A stretch of 64,000 bases of DNA, taken from Leptodontidium sp. MPI-SDFR-AT-0119. Taxonomy: Eukaryota > Ascomycota > Leotiomycetes > Helotiales > Leptodontidiaceae. The translations under genes and the position numbers were made by a program. Of this stretch, positions 21,633-34,128 are shown in pieces (within the stretch, counting starts at the first letter, position 1; each line of letters opens with the position of its first letter). The stretch is taken from positions 1,054,001 through 1,118,000 of the forward strand of contig JAHLEZ010000007.1 in the NCBI GenBank assembly GCA_020726505.1. Reading direction: 5' to 3'. The notes beneath the pieces were generated by a model. It was not told where the DNA came from. It worked only from the letters and a program-made list of their open reading frames with translations, and did not search any database.

Positions 21633-23703
21633 CTAGAACGACGAGGTCGCGAGACGAGCGGCTGCATTTCTGGCGTCGACTCTGTCCTCATCGTCCTCTT
21701 CCTTGACGTCTTTGAGCCCGCTAGCACTGGCGCCACTGAGGGCTCTAGCTCGGTTGGGAGCCTGGCCGTCTTGCTCATTTTCCTCTGGGACGTTTGACAT
21801 GAAACTGCCTGATATGCTTCTGCTCAACACATCTGGGCGACGAGGGACACCTGACCCTACACGAGCCGGGAGGTTAGTAGGCGTTCAAATGGGGGAAGGA
21901 GTTGCGAGATAGATCGACTCCCCAGAAGAGGTTCCGGGGAGAAGATCCGGGGCTCGCGAAAATGTCCACAATGGGATTCTCTCGGATTAACTTACAGCTA
22001 TCCCCGTTCTTCCCTTGACTGGTCGCCAAACTGGCTCTCCGTCCTACATTCTCCCTTCCTAGACGTGAAAGACCACCGGAAGAATCGATTGCCCGGATGT
22101 CGGGCCTGATGCTTTCAAGTGTTGCCAGCGTTCGTCTCTCTGCTTCGATCTCACGAATCACGTATTCCCGGATGCTGAGTCTCAAATCCGCCGCGGTCCG
22201 TGCAAACCATCGACGCTGCTCCTGCAGTAGATTTGCAGTCACCCGCTGCGTTTTACCCTGCAGATAGAGCTCGTTGCTTCGAGCTTCATCCAATGCGGAG
22301 ATTGCTTCGTCGACCTTTTCCCGTCGAACAGATGAGCTAGCCTTCAGCCTATCCGCAGCGTTCAGTTTGCTTCGGGTTAATTGCTGGGACTGCAATAGCT
22401 CGCGCAAGAGAATGTGACGATTTGTGAGGGTCTCTTTGACGATGAATGCGTCTTGGGAATGATACTGCAGGGGGTCACCGATCGTTGTCGCCTCAGCAGT
22501 GGCTTGAGCGGCGTGGTAGTCTCCCGTGGTTTGAATAGTCTTTCCCAGCTTGCGATAAGCATTGGCAAGTCCTGAATGGGGCTCCTGTACGCTCATGGTA
22601 CCAATCTTGACCCCGAAATCGGACTCTGCAAGTCCAACACCTATAATAACTGAGCAAATATCAAACTATACATGGCAAGTGCCACTTACCCCTTCGAGCC
22701 TTGACGAGCTTATCAACCTTATGTCCTGCATCCATCGCACCAAGGTAAAAGAGTTTCACAATGGGCCGTGCATCTTGTAGCTCTGGTGTATCATCTGGGG
22801 GCGGTGCGAATTGTTTGATGACTCTTCTCCGAACGCCCGTTGCTGGCTGCTTTCTCTTGAGCATCGGGCTGTATCCAAAGTCACTTTCGACGAAAAGAAC
22901 CATCTCATCGTCTCTCATCAACACCTCGTTTGCGCAAACATAGTTCAGCCATCTTTGGAGGGATGCTTTCACACGAGCTTCGTCTTCGTCCGTACCAGCG
23001 CCAGCAGATGTCAACGCGGGAGGAACTGCCGGAACGAGGGCTTCTGGGTTTGAGGATACCAGGTGATCGGCGAGCTTGATAAATTCGGAGTGTGTTCGGC
23101 GGACATCTCGGAATTGGGTAGTTCTGAACTTGGGGAGATTGGTCTAAACAGTCAGCATTTTCGCATTAGGTACATATCCCAAAGTAGTATACGTACATGA
23201 ATGTCAAACCTCAGAATCGGATCTTTCCTCCCAGTTCGCTCAAGGCCTGTAATCTTGGCTTGCAGTTTGTACTGGGGCGCTTGAGTTGGCTGCTGTTGTC
23301 GTGCATTTGAGTGATATCTTTGAGGCTCTGCCCTGTGAGGTTGTGCCTGATATTGCTGCTGTGTTGGCGCTTTCTGCTGCTGCTGGCCTGCAAGAAAGGG
23401 CTGCTGTTCGGTCTGGCTCCGGACCGATTCGGCGGTATCTGGCCTGTGACCATCACTCTCTGCCACAGACTCCGTTCCTGCGCTGCTCTCAGGTCTTTGG
23501 TATCCCCCTCTGCCTATTATGTCATCGTTTGAATATCCCGCACCTGGTGTGCTCGAGCTGTAGGGAGTTGGGGAAGGTGGAACGTCGCCGGAAGTTGGAA
23601 AGGAGCTTGTTCGCGCATGCTGCGGAGATGGCACTGGTGATGAACCCCAGGGCGATGTCCCAGCCGGGTTATCAGCATCGTGAATAGATGATGAATAGTC
23701 CAT
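21633..23703 (-). CDS. VPS17: Vps17, retromer sorting nexin (PX-BAR)
   Basis: Model: complement(21633..21856, 21996..22640, 22690..23143, 23197..23703), 609 aa, introns 139, 49 and 53 nt, all in phase. The first 120 residues are Ser/Pro/Gln-rich and disordered. A PX domain follows (YKLQAKITGLERTGRKDPIL, FRDVRRTHSEFIKLADHLV, LQRWLNYVC, FVESDFGYSP) and then a BAR domain (GLANAYRKLGKTIQTTGDYH to the IREYVIREIEAERRTLATLE helix). This arrangement is Vps17, which pairs with Vps5 to tubulate endosomal membrane for retromer recycling to the Golgi. The last exon (NGDSW-SGVPRRPD) ends in an acidic, Ala-rich tail. Start at MDYSSSIHDADN is chosen because upstream frame lies in the promoter of the divergent MEF2 gene. 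Confidence 0.9.
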
Positions 23704-24045
23704 GGTTGTTTCAATCGCAAGCCCAGGCTTCTGTGAGTTGCGAACAGGCAGCTGGGTGAGGATGGGGCGGTCGCAGAGCTGTTCCAATGCGGGACTATAT
23801 CCGTGGTGAGGATGGCATATGCGACACTGCCTTCGAATTATCGAGGCCCGGGTTGTTGCTGCAGAGAGAGCGAGCAACTGCGAGGTTTCTCGTGTTGGGA
23901 GGCAATCATGAAGCTTCTCAGTCAACAAGGCTTCCGTAGAGCGCGGGAGACATCCGGCAAGCGCCGAAGCGCTAAGCGAGCTATCAAAGTCAAAAGTCTC
24001 TCATCTAGACTTCAACCAACAAGATCAACATCAAAATATGAGGTA
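23704..24045. other. Divergent promoter region of VPS17 and MEF2
   Basis: Shared upstream DNA of the two divergent genes. If MEF2 begins at the in-frame ATG at 23908, the true spacer is only about 204 bp. Confidence 0.4.
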
Positions 24046-26884
24046 ATGCGTTTACTAGCTTCAAAAAGAAGGTGTCAACTGTGGCATCAAAGACTTCGGC
24101 GTCTTTCTCTGGTCAATAAGCCGTATTCTTCTGGAGCATATATACATTTATCACGCCACTACTCAACTTCTCACCTCCCTAACCATGGACATGATCCAAA
24201 CATCGAGGCGACCCGGAATATTGGAATCATAGCACATATTGATGCCGTAAGATATTTGTGAATCATTACGCGCTCGATTGACTCACGTCTTGATAGGGGA
24301 AGACAACAACAACAGAGCGTATGCTCTATTACAGTGGCATAACTCGACGAATAGGGGGTAAGACCATGTTTTGCTAAATCAGATTCACACTTCAAAGATC
24401 AACCCTCTACGTACCCCTAGCCCAGTTCCCATTTTCTGGACCCTGGGTTCGGTCAAAGTTGACGAAGACTGGTGAAACTACTGGCTAACATCACGTGACT
24501 GTGTCCTTTTACACTGATTGTTCTGTTCTAACATGCTACCAGATGTCGATGATGGATCAACCGTCACCGACTTTCTACCTGCTGAACGGGAGCGAGGTAT
24601 CACAATCCAATCTGCAGCCGTAACCTTCCACTGGCCCCCTTTTCAAGAAGTCAAGCCCGCCAAATCCGACGCACCAAGACATCTCACACCCCATACCATC
24701 AATCTGATAGACACTCCTGGCCACGCAGACTTTACCTTCGAAGTGCTCCGGTCTCTACGTATTTTAGATGGCGCAGTGTGTATTCTTGATGGCGTTGCTG
24801 GTGTCGAGGCTCAGACCGAGAAAGTCTGGACTCAAGCCAATCACTACAACATCCCTCGGATTGTGTTCGTTAATAAACTAGACCGGGATGGCGCAGCTTT
24901 CAATAGAACTGTCAAGAATATTGGTTCAAGGTTACGAGGTTTCCCAGCTGTGTGTCATATCCCTTGGTGGGAAGGCGGTAAGGGCAGGTTCACCGGAGTT
25001 GGAGATGCTATTAACCTCTGTGCTATGAAGTGGAAAGAAGGTGGCGATGGAAAGACTATTCAAAACTTCGGTTTGGATGAGCTATCTAAAGAAGACCCAG
25101 GTCTCCGAGAAGAGCTCATGAAAGCTCGAGCAGCACTTGTTGAAGGGCTTTGCGAATTTGACGAGCAACTTCTGGAGACATGGCTTGAATGTGATGACGA
25201 TACTCTTGTAGTACCCCCTCAAGCTATTCGAGACAGCTTGAGAAGATGCATCATCGATGGCTCTGGACGTCTCATTCCAGTCTTTGCCGGAGCAAGCTTC
25301 AGGAACATCGGCGTCCAGCCTTTACTAGACGCCGTCGATGACCTCCTCCCTAACCCAACCGAACGACCAAGTTCAGAAGTCAGCGTTGGCGAAAAAAGAG
25401 GCAGTCTCTCAGATCTCCTAGATGGCAAACTCTCCCTCGCCTCAAGCTGGGCAAAACATCTCTCCAAGAAATCCAGCTCCGCCACTGCCATGATTGCACA
25501 AATCGAAGCCTGTGCACTAGCATTCAAAGTCGTCAACGACCCACGCCGAGGTGTGCTCGTCTACATCCGAGTCTATTCCGGCTCACTCAAGCGTAACGCA
25601 GCGCTCTGGAACACCAATCTACACGTTACAGAACGAGCTCAACGACTGCTACAAATGCAAGCCTCCGATGCCGTCGAGATATCCCACATATCCGCTGGGC
25701 AAATTGGTGTCATTGCTGGTCTCAAACACGCACGTACAGGCGACACTCTTATCTCCTACCCAGGAGTAAACCCCAAGACCGGTCCCCCAGCACCACTAAA
25801 CATGCTCCAACTCCGTCCCATCGACGTCCCTCCCCCCGTCTTCTTCGCAGCCATCGAACCGCACAGTCTCAGCGAAGAGAAGAACGTAGCTGAGATCCTA
25901 GCGAATCTCCTCCGAGAAGACCCCAGTCTGCACGTCAATACGGACGAAGAATCAGGCCAGATGCTTCTCAGCGGTATGGGAGAACTACACTTAGAGATCG
26001 CAAGAGACAGACTCGTCAATGATTTCAAAGCCAAAGCAACAATGGGCACCATCGAGATCAGCTACCGAGAATCCGTGCTCTCAGCTACGACACCACACCG
26101 AATACTCTTCGACCGCGACATAGCAGGCAAGAAAGGCAAAGCCGGATGCGAAGCTTCCATCGAGCCTTTAGAGAACAAAACCTCAGCATCAGATTATACA
26201 GTCACCCGCGACGGCAATTCCATCTCAATCAACATCCCAACATCCTGGTTCGGGGAAGAAGACGAAGGATCTTCGCTTCCGAAAGACTTACCCCTAGCCA
26301 CAGTACGAGAAGCCCTCATCAACGGCGCAGTAGCAGCTCTAGCACGAGGCCCCCGCCGTTCATTCCCCTTACACGCCTGCCACGTAACGCTGAAATTCGA
26401 TCCCGCAACCGATCTCTTCGGCTCCGACACATCGCCCGCTGCTCTCTCCTCCGCTGCTCGACTTTCAGTTCAAGCAGCGCTGAAAGCGGCCTTGAACAAC
26501 AACAACATCGCACTCATGGAACCCGTGATGAACGTCGTCATATCCTGCGACGAAGGCTCACTCGGTGCAATCGTCCACGACTTATCCTCCGCTCGTGGCG
26601 GACACGTTCTATCTCTCGAATCAGACAGCAGTGAAGACTCGACTTCTGAACTACCAGCTATCGATCCTAGCAGGATCTACGCACCTCCAGACCCATTCGC
26701 TTCCTCGGGTGGGTCTGATGCTTCGGGACCGGGACAGGCCCGACAGGTTCATGCGACGGTGCCGTTGAAGGAGATGGTGGGTTATTTAAAGCATCTTAGG
26801 AGTTTGACTGGTGGGAGGGGAACGTTCATTATGAGTGTTGATAAGTTTGAGAGGTTGTCTGGGCCGAGAGAGAAGGCTATGTGA
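24046..26884 (+). CDS. MEF2: Mitochondrial elongation factor G2 (ribosome-releasing factor 2)
   Basis: Exons 24046..24246, 24297..24357 and 24543..26884; introns 50 and 185 nt; 867 aa. Start options are [15 protein letters not shown] (24046, Arg-rich, lacking acids, a good mitochondrial presequence) or MKLLSQQGF (23908, giving 913 aa). The GTPase motifs are complete: [18 protein letters not shown], with the P-loop split by intron 1, [17 protein letters not shown] and VNKLDR. Domains II to V follow, with GMGELHLEI marking domain III. An acidic/Ser-rich stretch ([15 protein letters not shown]) near the C terminus is typical of the fungal Mef2 proteins. The protein works with mitochondrial ribosome recycling factor to split ribosomes after termination. 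Similar length to fungal Mef2 and longer than Mef1. Confidence 0.9.
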
Positions 26885-27564
26885 TTGTATGTGCCTTGTA
26901 GTATACGAAATTGTATGAGTAGCTTAAGAAAAATCAGAACCTGCTGTTGTTCAACGGCCCCAATCTTTGTTCAACCTCTGGTATCACTTTTTGTTGGCTA
27001 AATAGGAGTACGGTGCGCTTGTTTGGACTTGCTCCTGTCGATCCAGACCTAACTGGTCACTTCTAACAGCTGGTAAACTACAAGGAATTGGATCCCAGGA
27101 ATGGCGATGTACTTGCCGCTCGCAGGTTTCGATGTATACTTTATTGGCAGGTTATCAAATCCGCAGGTTCTTGTAGGAATTACGCGGAGATTCTCATGCA
27201 TCTCCCTCATCGCTCGAACACATAGCACTTTAGAATTGATGGTCAAAACGGAATAGTCGGCAATGCAGAGCATACACAATAGCCATGGTTCTCAGATGTA
27301 TCACGAAACAGGTGGAACAATGTTTCTGTAAGCTGAGATTCATTCATAAGAGCAGGGAGAAACAGTTGTCTGATGACCGGCTATTAATTATACAACAGCA
27401 AAGAATCCCGCAAAGTATCCCGCGAGTTAGCCTCGGCAGCAATCCAAACTTCCCAGCGAAAGCTCGCAAAAAGGCGAGTAAAAATTCGATGAGCGATCCC
27501 TTGATGTTCCCAAATTTCTCGAACGACAGGTTGGTGAGTTATTCTACGTTACGACCTGCCGTCG
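26885..27564. other. Intergenic, 680 bp, convergent spacer
   Basis: Between MEF2 and the acidic unknown gene, which converge here. I see only short open frames without family features. Confidence 0.45.
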
Positions 27565-29338
27565 TCAATAGTCAACCCCCATTCGCAGTGGATGCTGTGG
27601 TCCCTTAGACTTCTTGTGTGGAAGCCGCCTTGGAGCATTTGAAAATATCATTGGCTCCTCGTCCTCGTCGGCTTCATTTTCCTGATACTTCGGGTAAGCT
27701 TGATCATCGTCAGAAATTTCGACCAAATCCTGCTCGAATGCCGCAAATAGCCTCTTGTTTGAAGTGAGGGGCGCTTCCAACACAGCGCTCTCCTTAGACG
27801 CTAGTTCATGCTTCGTATCTTGAAGACCATCATCACCATCCTCGGTCAAATCAATGACTTCGCGTCGTGAGAATTTATTGGAAGTAGAACTTTGTCCCCG
27901 TCCTTGGGTATTGTTGGCTGCAAGCCGCATGTTTTCCCGACGGCTCCCAAACTCTCGCTCGACCGATGGTGGAACTTGCTTCTCTTGAGGCTGAAGAGAG
28001 CTACCTATAAGCTCTCGAATGCTGTTCCCAATTTCCATCCCGAGTGCTGCTCGAGCCTTCTGAGTGGCATCAAAGAAAGCTTCCCGAATATTCTCGGCTC
28101 GTTTGTCCTCTGGTGCTGGATTGGAAACGACATCTCCTGCAATTCCCACCTGCATATTGGTAGCAGGTTTCAACACTGCACCTTCACCTTCCTCTTTATT
28201 TGACGTGGCCTCGGAACTAGTTACTTTGCTCTCGAACTCCTCAAGGGGTGTGTTGATCAAGTTTTCAAGCCCGGCCATATCATTCCGAATCAACTTCTTC
28301 TGCATCTCCCTGATCTTCTTGTTTCGCAAGGGATCATCCATACAGTCAGTTATCCGTATCGCATCTGCCATCAAGTCGCGCAAAACTGGAGTTGAAAGTG
28401 ACAGGCGATGAACTGCAGCGTGTCGGATTTGGTGCAGATTATTCATGAGAGCCCTGAGACCTGTGTAGCTGAGACCGGAGTGACTATCAACGAGAGCCCG
28501 TTCAATCCTTGATTTGAGGTTTGTCTCGTTAAAGACTCGGAACCACTATGTCTATCAGTATTCATTTTCCAGGAAGCCCCTAGCGTCGATTCACCAGAAC
28601 CATACTATTTGCAGTAGCTTAAGAAAACTAAAGCTACTCTTGTATGTCCCTTCAAGTAAGGCAGTCACATTGAGGCTTCGATTTGTTGCAGCAATTGGCC
28701 CCCGATCTATGGGGCTGTAAGTGAAACTTACATAGCTCAACTCCATCTGTTCTGGTTCCTTCCATCCTTTCTTTTCAAGCGCCTGGGGAATCCACTGCTT
28801 GGTCCAGTAGAAGACTGTTCTTTCAAGGAGATTTTGTACAGTGCTATTGAGGGACAACTGAAGGACGATTGGAACTGAATCTGGTGGGCTGGGTGAGCGA
28901 AGAATGCGTCGGGGAGATTTTCCTACGTTAATAACTTGAGTCAGTGGTGTCTAATTGCAATTTAATAAGCCATAAAGGGTCCGCTGCATACCTCTGCGTC
29001 CCCTCGTACTCGGTTTTTGAGCGACAGCTTTGCTAGAGGCGGTGGGTGGTCGAGGGGCTGGTCGAGCAGGTGGAGAAAGCTTCTTGATCTTTCCAGAGGA
29101 TTTGTTGATTCGTGTCGACTTGGTGATTTGTCGACGGGTGCGTGGTTGAGGTGATGGAGATGGTGATGAGATCTCAATTGGATCTGCTTCACTGCCACCT
29201 CCTCCACCGCCGCTTCGTGTTCGTGCCCTTGAATCCAATGTCAGTTGGTTAGATTCTAGACGAAGTCGAAAGGGGCCGTAAAGATATTTTTCCCTCCGGA
29301 GAGACTTCTCTCATTAGGGAACTGTACTTGCAAGCCAT
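27565..29338 (-). CDS. Acidic hypothetical protein with SUMO-interaction-like motifs
   Basis: Model: complement(27565..28545, 28732..28922, 28992..29227, 29328..29338), 472 aa; introns 186, 69 and 100 nt. The tiny first exon (MACK) is inferred because the open frame upstream has no ATG and joins in phase through good splice sites. The N terminus is basic and Ser/Pro-rich with DPIEISSPSPSP; the middle is a helical segment (FYWTKQWIPQALEKKGW, SLSTPVLRDLMADAIRITD, LRNKKIREMQKKLIRND). The C-terminal third carries REVIDLTEDGDD and DLVEISDDDQ. Three short hydrophobic-acidic motifs of this kind are the usual form of SUMO-interaction motifs, so a nuclear role is possible. I recognise no enzyme domain. 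Confidence 0.65.
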
Positions 29339-32152
29339 ATTGTGAAGGGAATGCGGACACGACTTTGCCTTGCCCAGAACCCATCTTGGTATCCAGCACC
29401 AGCACCGATTGTTAGGAATGGAATGTTGATAAAGGATTGGAGAACATGAAGGTGAACGCTATGAGTATAGTGATGCGAAATGGGGAAGAGATGGGAAGGC
29501 GCAGAGAGGGGCGTCATGGCAAGGAATCCAGCCACAAGAGGAAGGCGCGTTCATGTCAACAATCTCCCAAGTTCACGGGCAAGGTTAGCATTCTCCCCAA
29601 CTTACATTTAGATGATGCGTGTGCCGTATCTGGACGCTGTTGATTGTCGATGGTTTGTACAGAGATTTCAACATGAAGCTGGGTTCTGAGGTCAGGATTC
29701 GCGCAAGGTAGGTAGGTAGGTAGGTACGAGTCGCGAGGTAGCAAACAAAGGCAGCCGCGCTAGTCGTTAAGCGAGAGACTAAGAGTAAACAGCTGCAGCT
29801 GCCCGACAACATCGAGGATAACTTTGATTCACCACCAAGCTTCTTCGGCTTCATTGTAAAGCTATTTCCACTGAGTCATCTTCGATATTTACTTTTCGTT
29901 TCCTGGCAAGGAGAAGACAGTGCGTCAACATGGCCAGTCCAGCCAGCTCACTTGTCCCTGGAGGCTGCCTACTTGTTGTTGAAGTACACTCGGGTTCAAA
30001 TACAGGATTGACTGCCTCGGAGAGAACTAGATACGCGTTATTCTATATCTAGTGCTATTTTGGGGGAATTTCAGATGAGAGGTGATATGGGACCCGCCTT
30101 GCACTTGAAAATTGGAAAGACAGATAGGTCAGAAGCACTTTATATATCATAGGATGCCAGTCAAACTGGAATGTACATGATAATATTTGCATGAGTCTTA
30201 TTTCAGATCCTTATCTTACAACTCCTCCGCCGGCCATGCTGGCACACCACAAGTTGTTCACTGCTGATGAGGGGATTGCAGATATAAGAAGTATGAAAAT
30301 TAAGACGCATACACTTCAGTGTTGGCAATCTTGCTGCGCTTGTCAAACACCTCGACGCATATGTCCCTGTGTACGCGCCAGTCGATGACCAGCTGCGGCA
30401 TCATGGTGGCATCCAGAGCCAGTGACATATCCTGATGTCGAGAACCGAACGATGAGGCTGTTTACTTTTCAATTTCCGGAAAGTCTCTCCATCCTATATG
30501 ATCATCATCTTCACCTCATTTGATTCGACAAGTATATAGGTATTTCACGCCACCAAAGCACATTCACCAAACTCCCCTCAGCTCAGTGGCGAAGCAGCTC
30601 TCACTGTACGTCTGGCGTCTCACAGCCAGATCGTAGTTCGTCACGCTGATTGGTGGCCTTCCGATTGGAATCTGTTGGAGTAACAAACTGTATATTTGTT
30701 GAAGGTCCAGACGTGGCGAATCGGAGGTGGTGCTGGTGTCATCGTTTAAATGAACAATCCCGGCTGTAGTCGGATTGATTGCAAATTGATGAAGTGTGGC
30801 ATGCTTCCCCGCATGATTTCTCAGCTCTTGTTTCATTGGCGAAAATCATTCTTTGGTCATGAATCCATCATCATGTCCACAGTTTGTTCTTGAAGATTGC
30901 GCGTTGGTATCTTTAGACTGTATCTGAAGTCTCGGAGGAAGCGCAGAAGAAGCAGGTGTGATAAGAACTAAATGCCTTTCCTTTCGCTGCAGCATAAACT
31001 TTATTCCGTCTATGTTGCGCCAATAGGATGACTCTGCCGTGTCTTATCAGATCAGAAAGTACTGCGGACCGGTAGTCGATCAGCCACATGGCGGTACCAA
31101 ATGCCGACTGAAAGCTTAGAACTGGTCTGCAGCCTAGCCAATGAATTTGTACTTCGCGTAGCTGAAAGATGAGTTCTACCCGGTGGAGTGGTATGCTGTA
31201 TATTGCTCACTACTGAGCCGAACTGCTGTTTTGATTGCTTTAAGTTGCTGGTCATGCTTCCCCAGATTTCGCCACATCAAATAAATTGACTTGCGTTCCC
31301 ATCACATGTACCTATTCCAAATAGCCCCGCATTATCGATTCCAATACTTCAACTGCATATGTTGAAGAGGGAGAGCAGCAAACGATGTCTTATGTTGTTT
31401 CAGCGCTTTTTAAGGTTGACTACAAGAAATCTCGCGTCTCCCGTCGTTCCGTCGGCGACCGAATCCCTGACATAGATTAGCAGGCACACGAAAGGAGATT
31501 CTGGTCCATTTGATACCAAAAACTCAAAAACTCAAAAAAAAAAAAAAAAAACTTTGGTGCAGAGACATGTCACCATGGTCACCTGCGCGGGGGTGATGCA
31601 CGGCAGGGTGATATTAGCCACCTGCCGAGAAGGGCATTTAGCCCTGCATGACATCGGAGAAAGACCCAGAAGTGCCAATCAGTGTTACCATCTTTACAAA
31701 TGGGGATACTCCGAGGTTCTACTTGTCATTATCAGTTCGTTCTTCGTATTTTTCAATGCTTTGGTGTCTCTTTAACCACATTAGACGGTTGCTACCTTCT
31801 TCAAGTAGGGCAAGCAAGGTTTAAGCATTGCACAACTCTCATGACAAGCTCCGTTAATGATAAGGTTTACCTTGGCAAGGCTTGCAAGTGGAAGGTCTCC
31901 CTGTCGCCCGCTTCTTTCCAGCAGGTCATTCTGTTGTATGGGGCATGTTTATCCAAATTACCATGGAGGGAGAGCAAGGTCTCGCGCCCAGCGCCGGCAT
32001 ATCTAAATCCAGAAGATTAGTACGACTGCCAACTCTGGGTTAGATTGGTGCATTGGGTACTGTACATATATCTTGTTAGATTTCCTTGGGATGGTCTGGA
32101 TCCATCTTCTGCTCTGCTCTGCGTTGCTCGATATCCGTCGCTTCAGTTCACA
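29339..32152. other. Intergenic, 2.8 kb, gene-poor
   Basis: Contains an AGGT tetranucleotide microsatellite (about five units, 29706-29726) and a run of about 18 A near 31536-31553. A minus-strand frame at 30564-30836 (90 codons) and small plus frames near 31554-32020 have no family signal. No tRNA or rRNA found. Confidence 0.45.
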
Positions 32153-34128
32153 ATGGCTTATACTCCTTCAAGTTCTTCCCCAGGAGGGAATAATGCGACT
32201 GCGGCTGGTGGAAAGAATGCAACTGCTATCGCGGCGGCAGCTAGGAAGGCGGCGGCTTTGAAAAGAGCACATCAACGGATCATAAGTGAAGAGGCTGTGA
32301 AACACTACGCGATTGCAATTGCTGCCGTCATTGTCATGTTCACGATATTTCACTGGAGTCGGTTCTTGTACAGTCGACATGCCTCGAAGGGTGTGAAGAA
32401 GTCTGGGATTATGAAGGCACAGGTTTCTGTTGCTCGGTAAGCTGGCAACAAACACTTCACAAGATCTGCACTAACATTCCTTCACAGAATGGTCCGACAT
32501 ATCCTCACGCATAGAGCTCCAGGATTTACCTCCATTGGACATGCCGTTCTGGTGGTTTTCTTTCTGCTTCTAAACATCCTCTTTTTGTTTATCCACATGG
32601 ATTTCGCTTCCATACTGCCCTTCGCCAAACGACTAGGATGGTATGTTTTGTCATATTCTCTCAATCACTTCTCTCAAATCTGACCAGAGCCTAGGATGGC
32701 AATCGCAAACATTGCATTCGTTACTTTTCTAGCTCTCAAGAACACCCCACTAGCGTTCCTGACAGGTTATTCCTACGAAAGACTGAACATCCTCCACCAA
32801 GTAGCCGGCTACACTACGGTGATCTTCTCGCTTCTTCATGGGATATTCATCTCAATCGGCTTCATCAAGATCAAAATGGTCACCATGCTCCAGGAACACG
32901 AACAGACATTCGGCATCACGGCCGGCGTCGCAATGTTCGTTCTGATGACATTCGCTCTCCTGGTTAGAAGAATCCGCTACGAAGTATTCTACGTGTCTCA
33001 CATCGCAATGTTCATCATCCTCATCGTCATGATCAGTTTCCACCAACCTCATATTGCAGAGAAAGGAGCCATAGCTACCATCTTCGCTGGTTCTATCTGG
33101 GCTTCCGATCGTATTCTGAGAGGCATGCGAGTTCTCTGGTACAGCTACGACAACCGAGCGAGCATCACACCTCTCGCTCACGGCGGTACTCGAATCATCC
33201 TCCGCCGCTCTCCATCACGAGCCGTTCCCGGCACTCACTGTTTCCTGTGGATCCCTAAGATTCGTCTCATTGAAACACATCCTTTCACCATCGTCAGCAA
33301 CTCACCCATGTCCCTCGAACTCGTCATATCTGCGTACGACGGCTTCACAAACGACCTGCACAATTATGCGATGAAGAATCCCGATGCAATCTTAAGAGCT
33401 TCAATCGATGGTCCATACGGCGCCATTCCAAATTTCTCCAAAACAGCTGATAAAGTTATTCTCATTGCTGGAGGAAGTGGAGCCTCGTTTACATTCGGCA
33501 TCGCGCTGGATATGATCAAAAAACTTGGAAGCAAACCCAAGCCGATCATCGAGTTCATCTGGACAGTTCGAGAGCAAGGTAATCCACCCACCCACAAAGT
33601 CACACTTTGTAAAATCTCTTAACAACCCATCTAGAAACTCTCGCTTGGTTCAGTAAAGAACTAGCTCAACTCCACGCCTCGCCAAGAGTAAACATAACAC
33701 TCCACTCTACACGTCCTTCATATACAGGTTCACCCGCCTCCCCCATCGATGGCACATCTCCAATCTCACCCACCTCACCTCTGGACATCGAGAAACAGCT
33801 CTCCTTCGCAAGTTCCTCCCCCTTCGCAACGCGCCACCCAGACCCATTCCCCATCGACATCGAAAAGACACCAGTGATAGCACACGGCGGTCCTTCCAAC
33901 CCCTGGGACTCCAGCACATCAGTAACATCAGTAGCCGTCCTCCCAGGCCGACCGAATGTCGATGTGTTGATTCGAGACCTGGTTTCAAAAGCGGGTAATG
34001 ATGAGAGGATTGCGATCGCAGCTTGTGGACCTGATGATCTGATGTGGTGCGTTAGAAAGACGGCGACGAACTGTATTAAGGTCAAGGGACCGAGTATTGA
34101 GTTACACTGTGAGCAGTTTGGGTGGTAG
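32153..34128 (+). CDS. Ferric-reductase-type transmembrane oxidoreductase (FRE/NOX superfamily)
   Basis: Exons 32153..32436, 32488..32640, 32695..33578 and 33635..34128; introns 51-56 nt; 604 aa. The N terminus is Ala-rich, followed by a first membrane helix (AIAIAAVIVMFTIFHW) and a six-helix ferric reductase core. Haem-ligand histidines appear in LNILHQVAGYTT, FSLLHGIF, FYVSHIAMF and MISFHQPH. The cytosolic half has the FAD motif HPFTIVSNSP and the NADPH motifs ILIAGGSGASFTFG and AACGPDDLMW. A Ser/Pro-rich insert (SPASPIDGTSPISPTSPLD) sits between them, probably on a surface loop. The protein most likely passes electrons from NADPH across the membrane to ferric or cupric iron/copper; the NOX alternative is less likely as no EF hand or NOX signature is seen. 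No permease or multicopper oxidase gene lies beside it. Confidence 0.88.

Noticed and set aside
30564..30836. 90-codon minus-strand frame
   Set aside because: No recognisable domain, no splice partner and no conserved start context; kept as noncoding.
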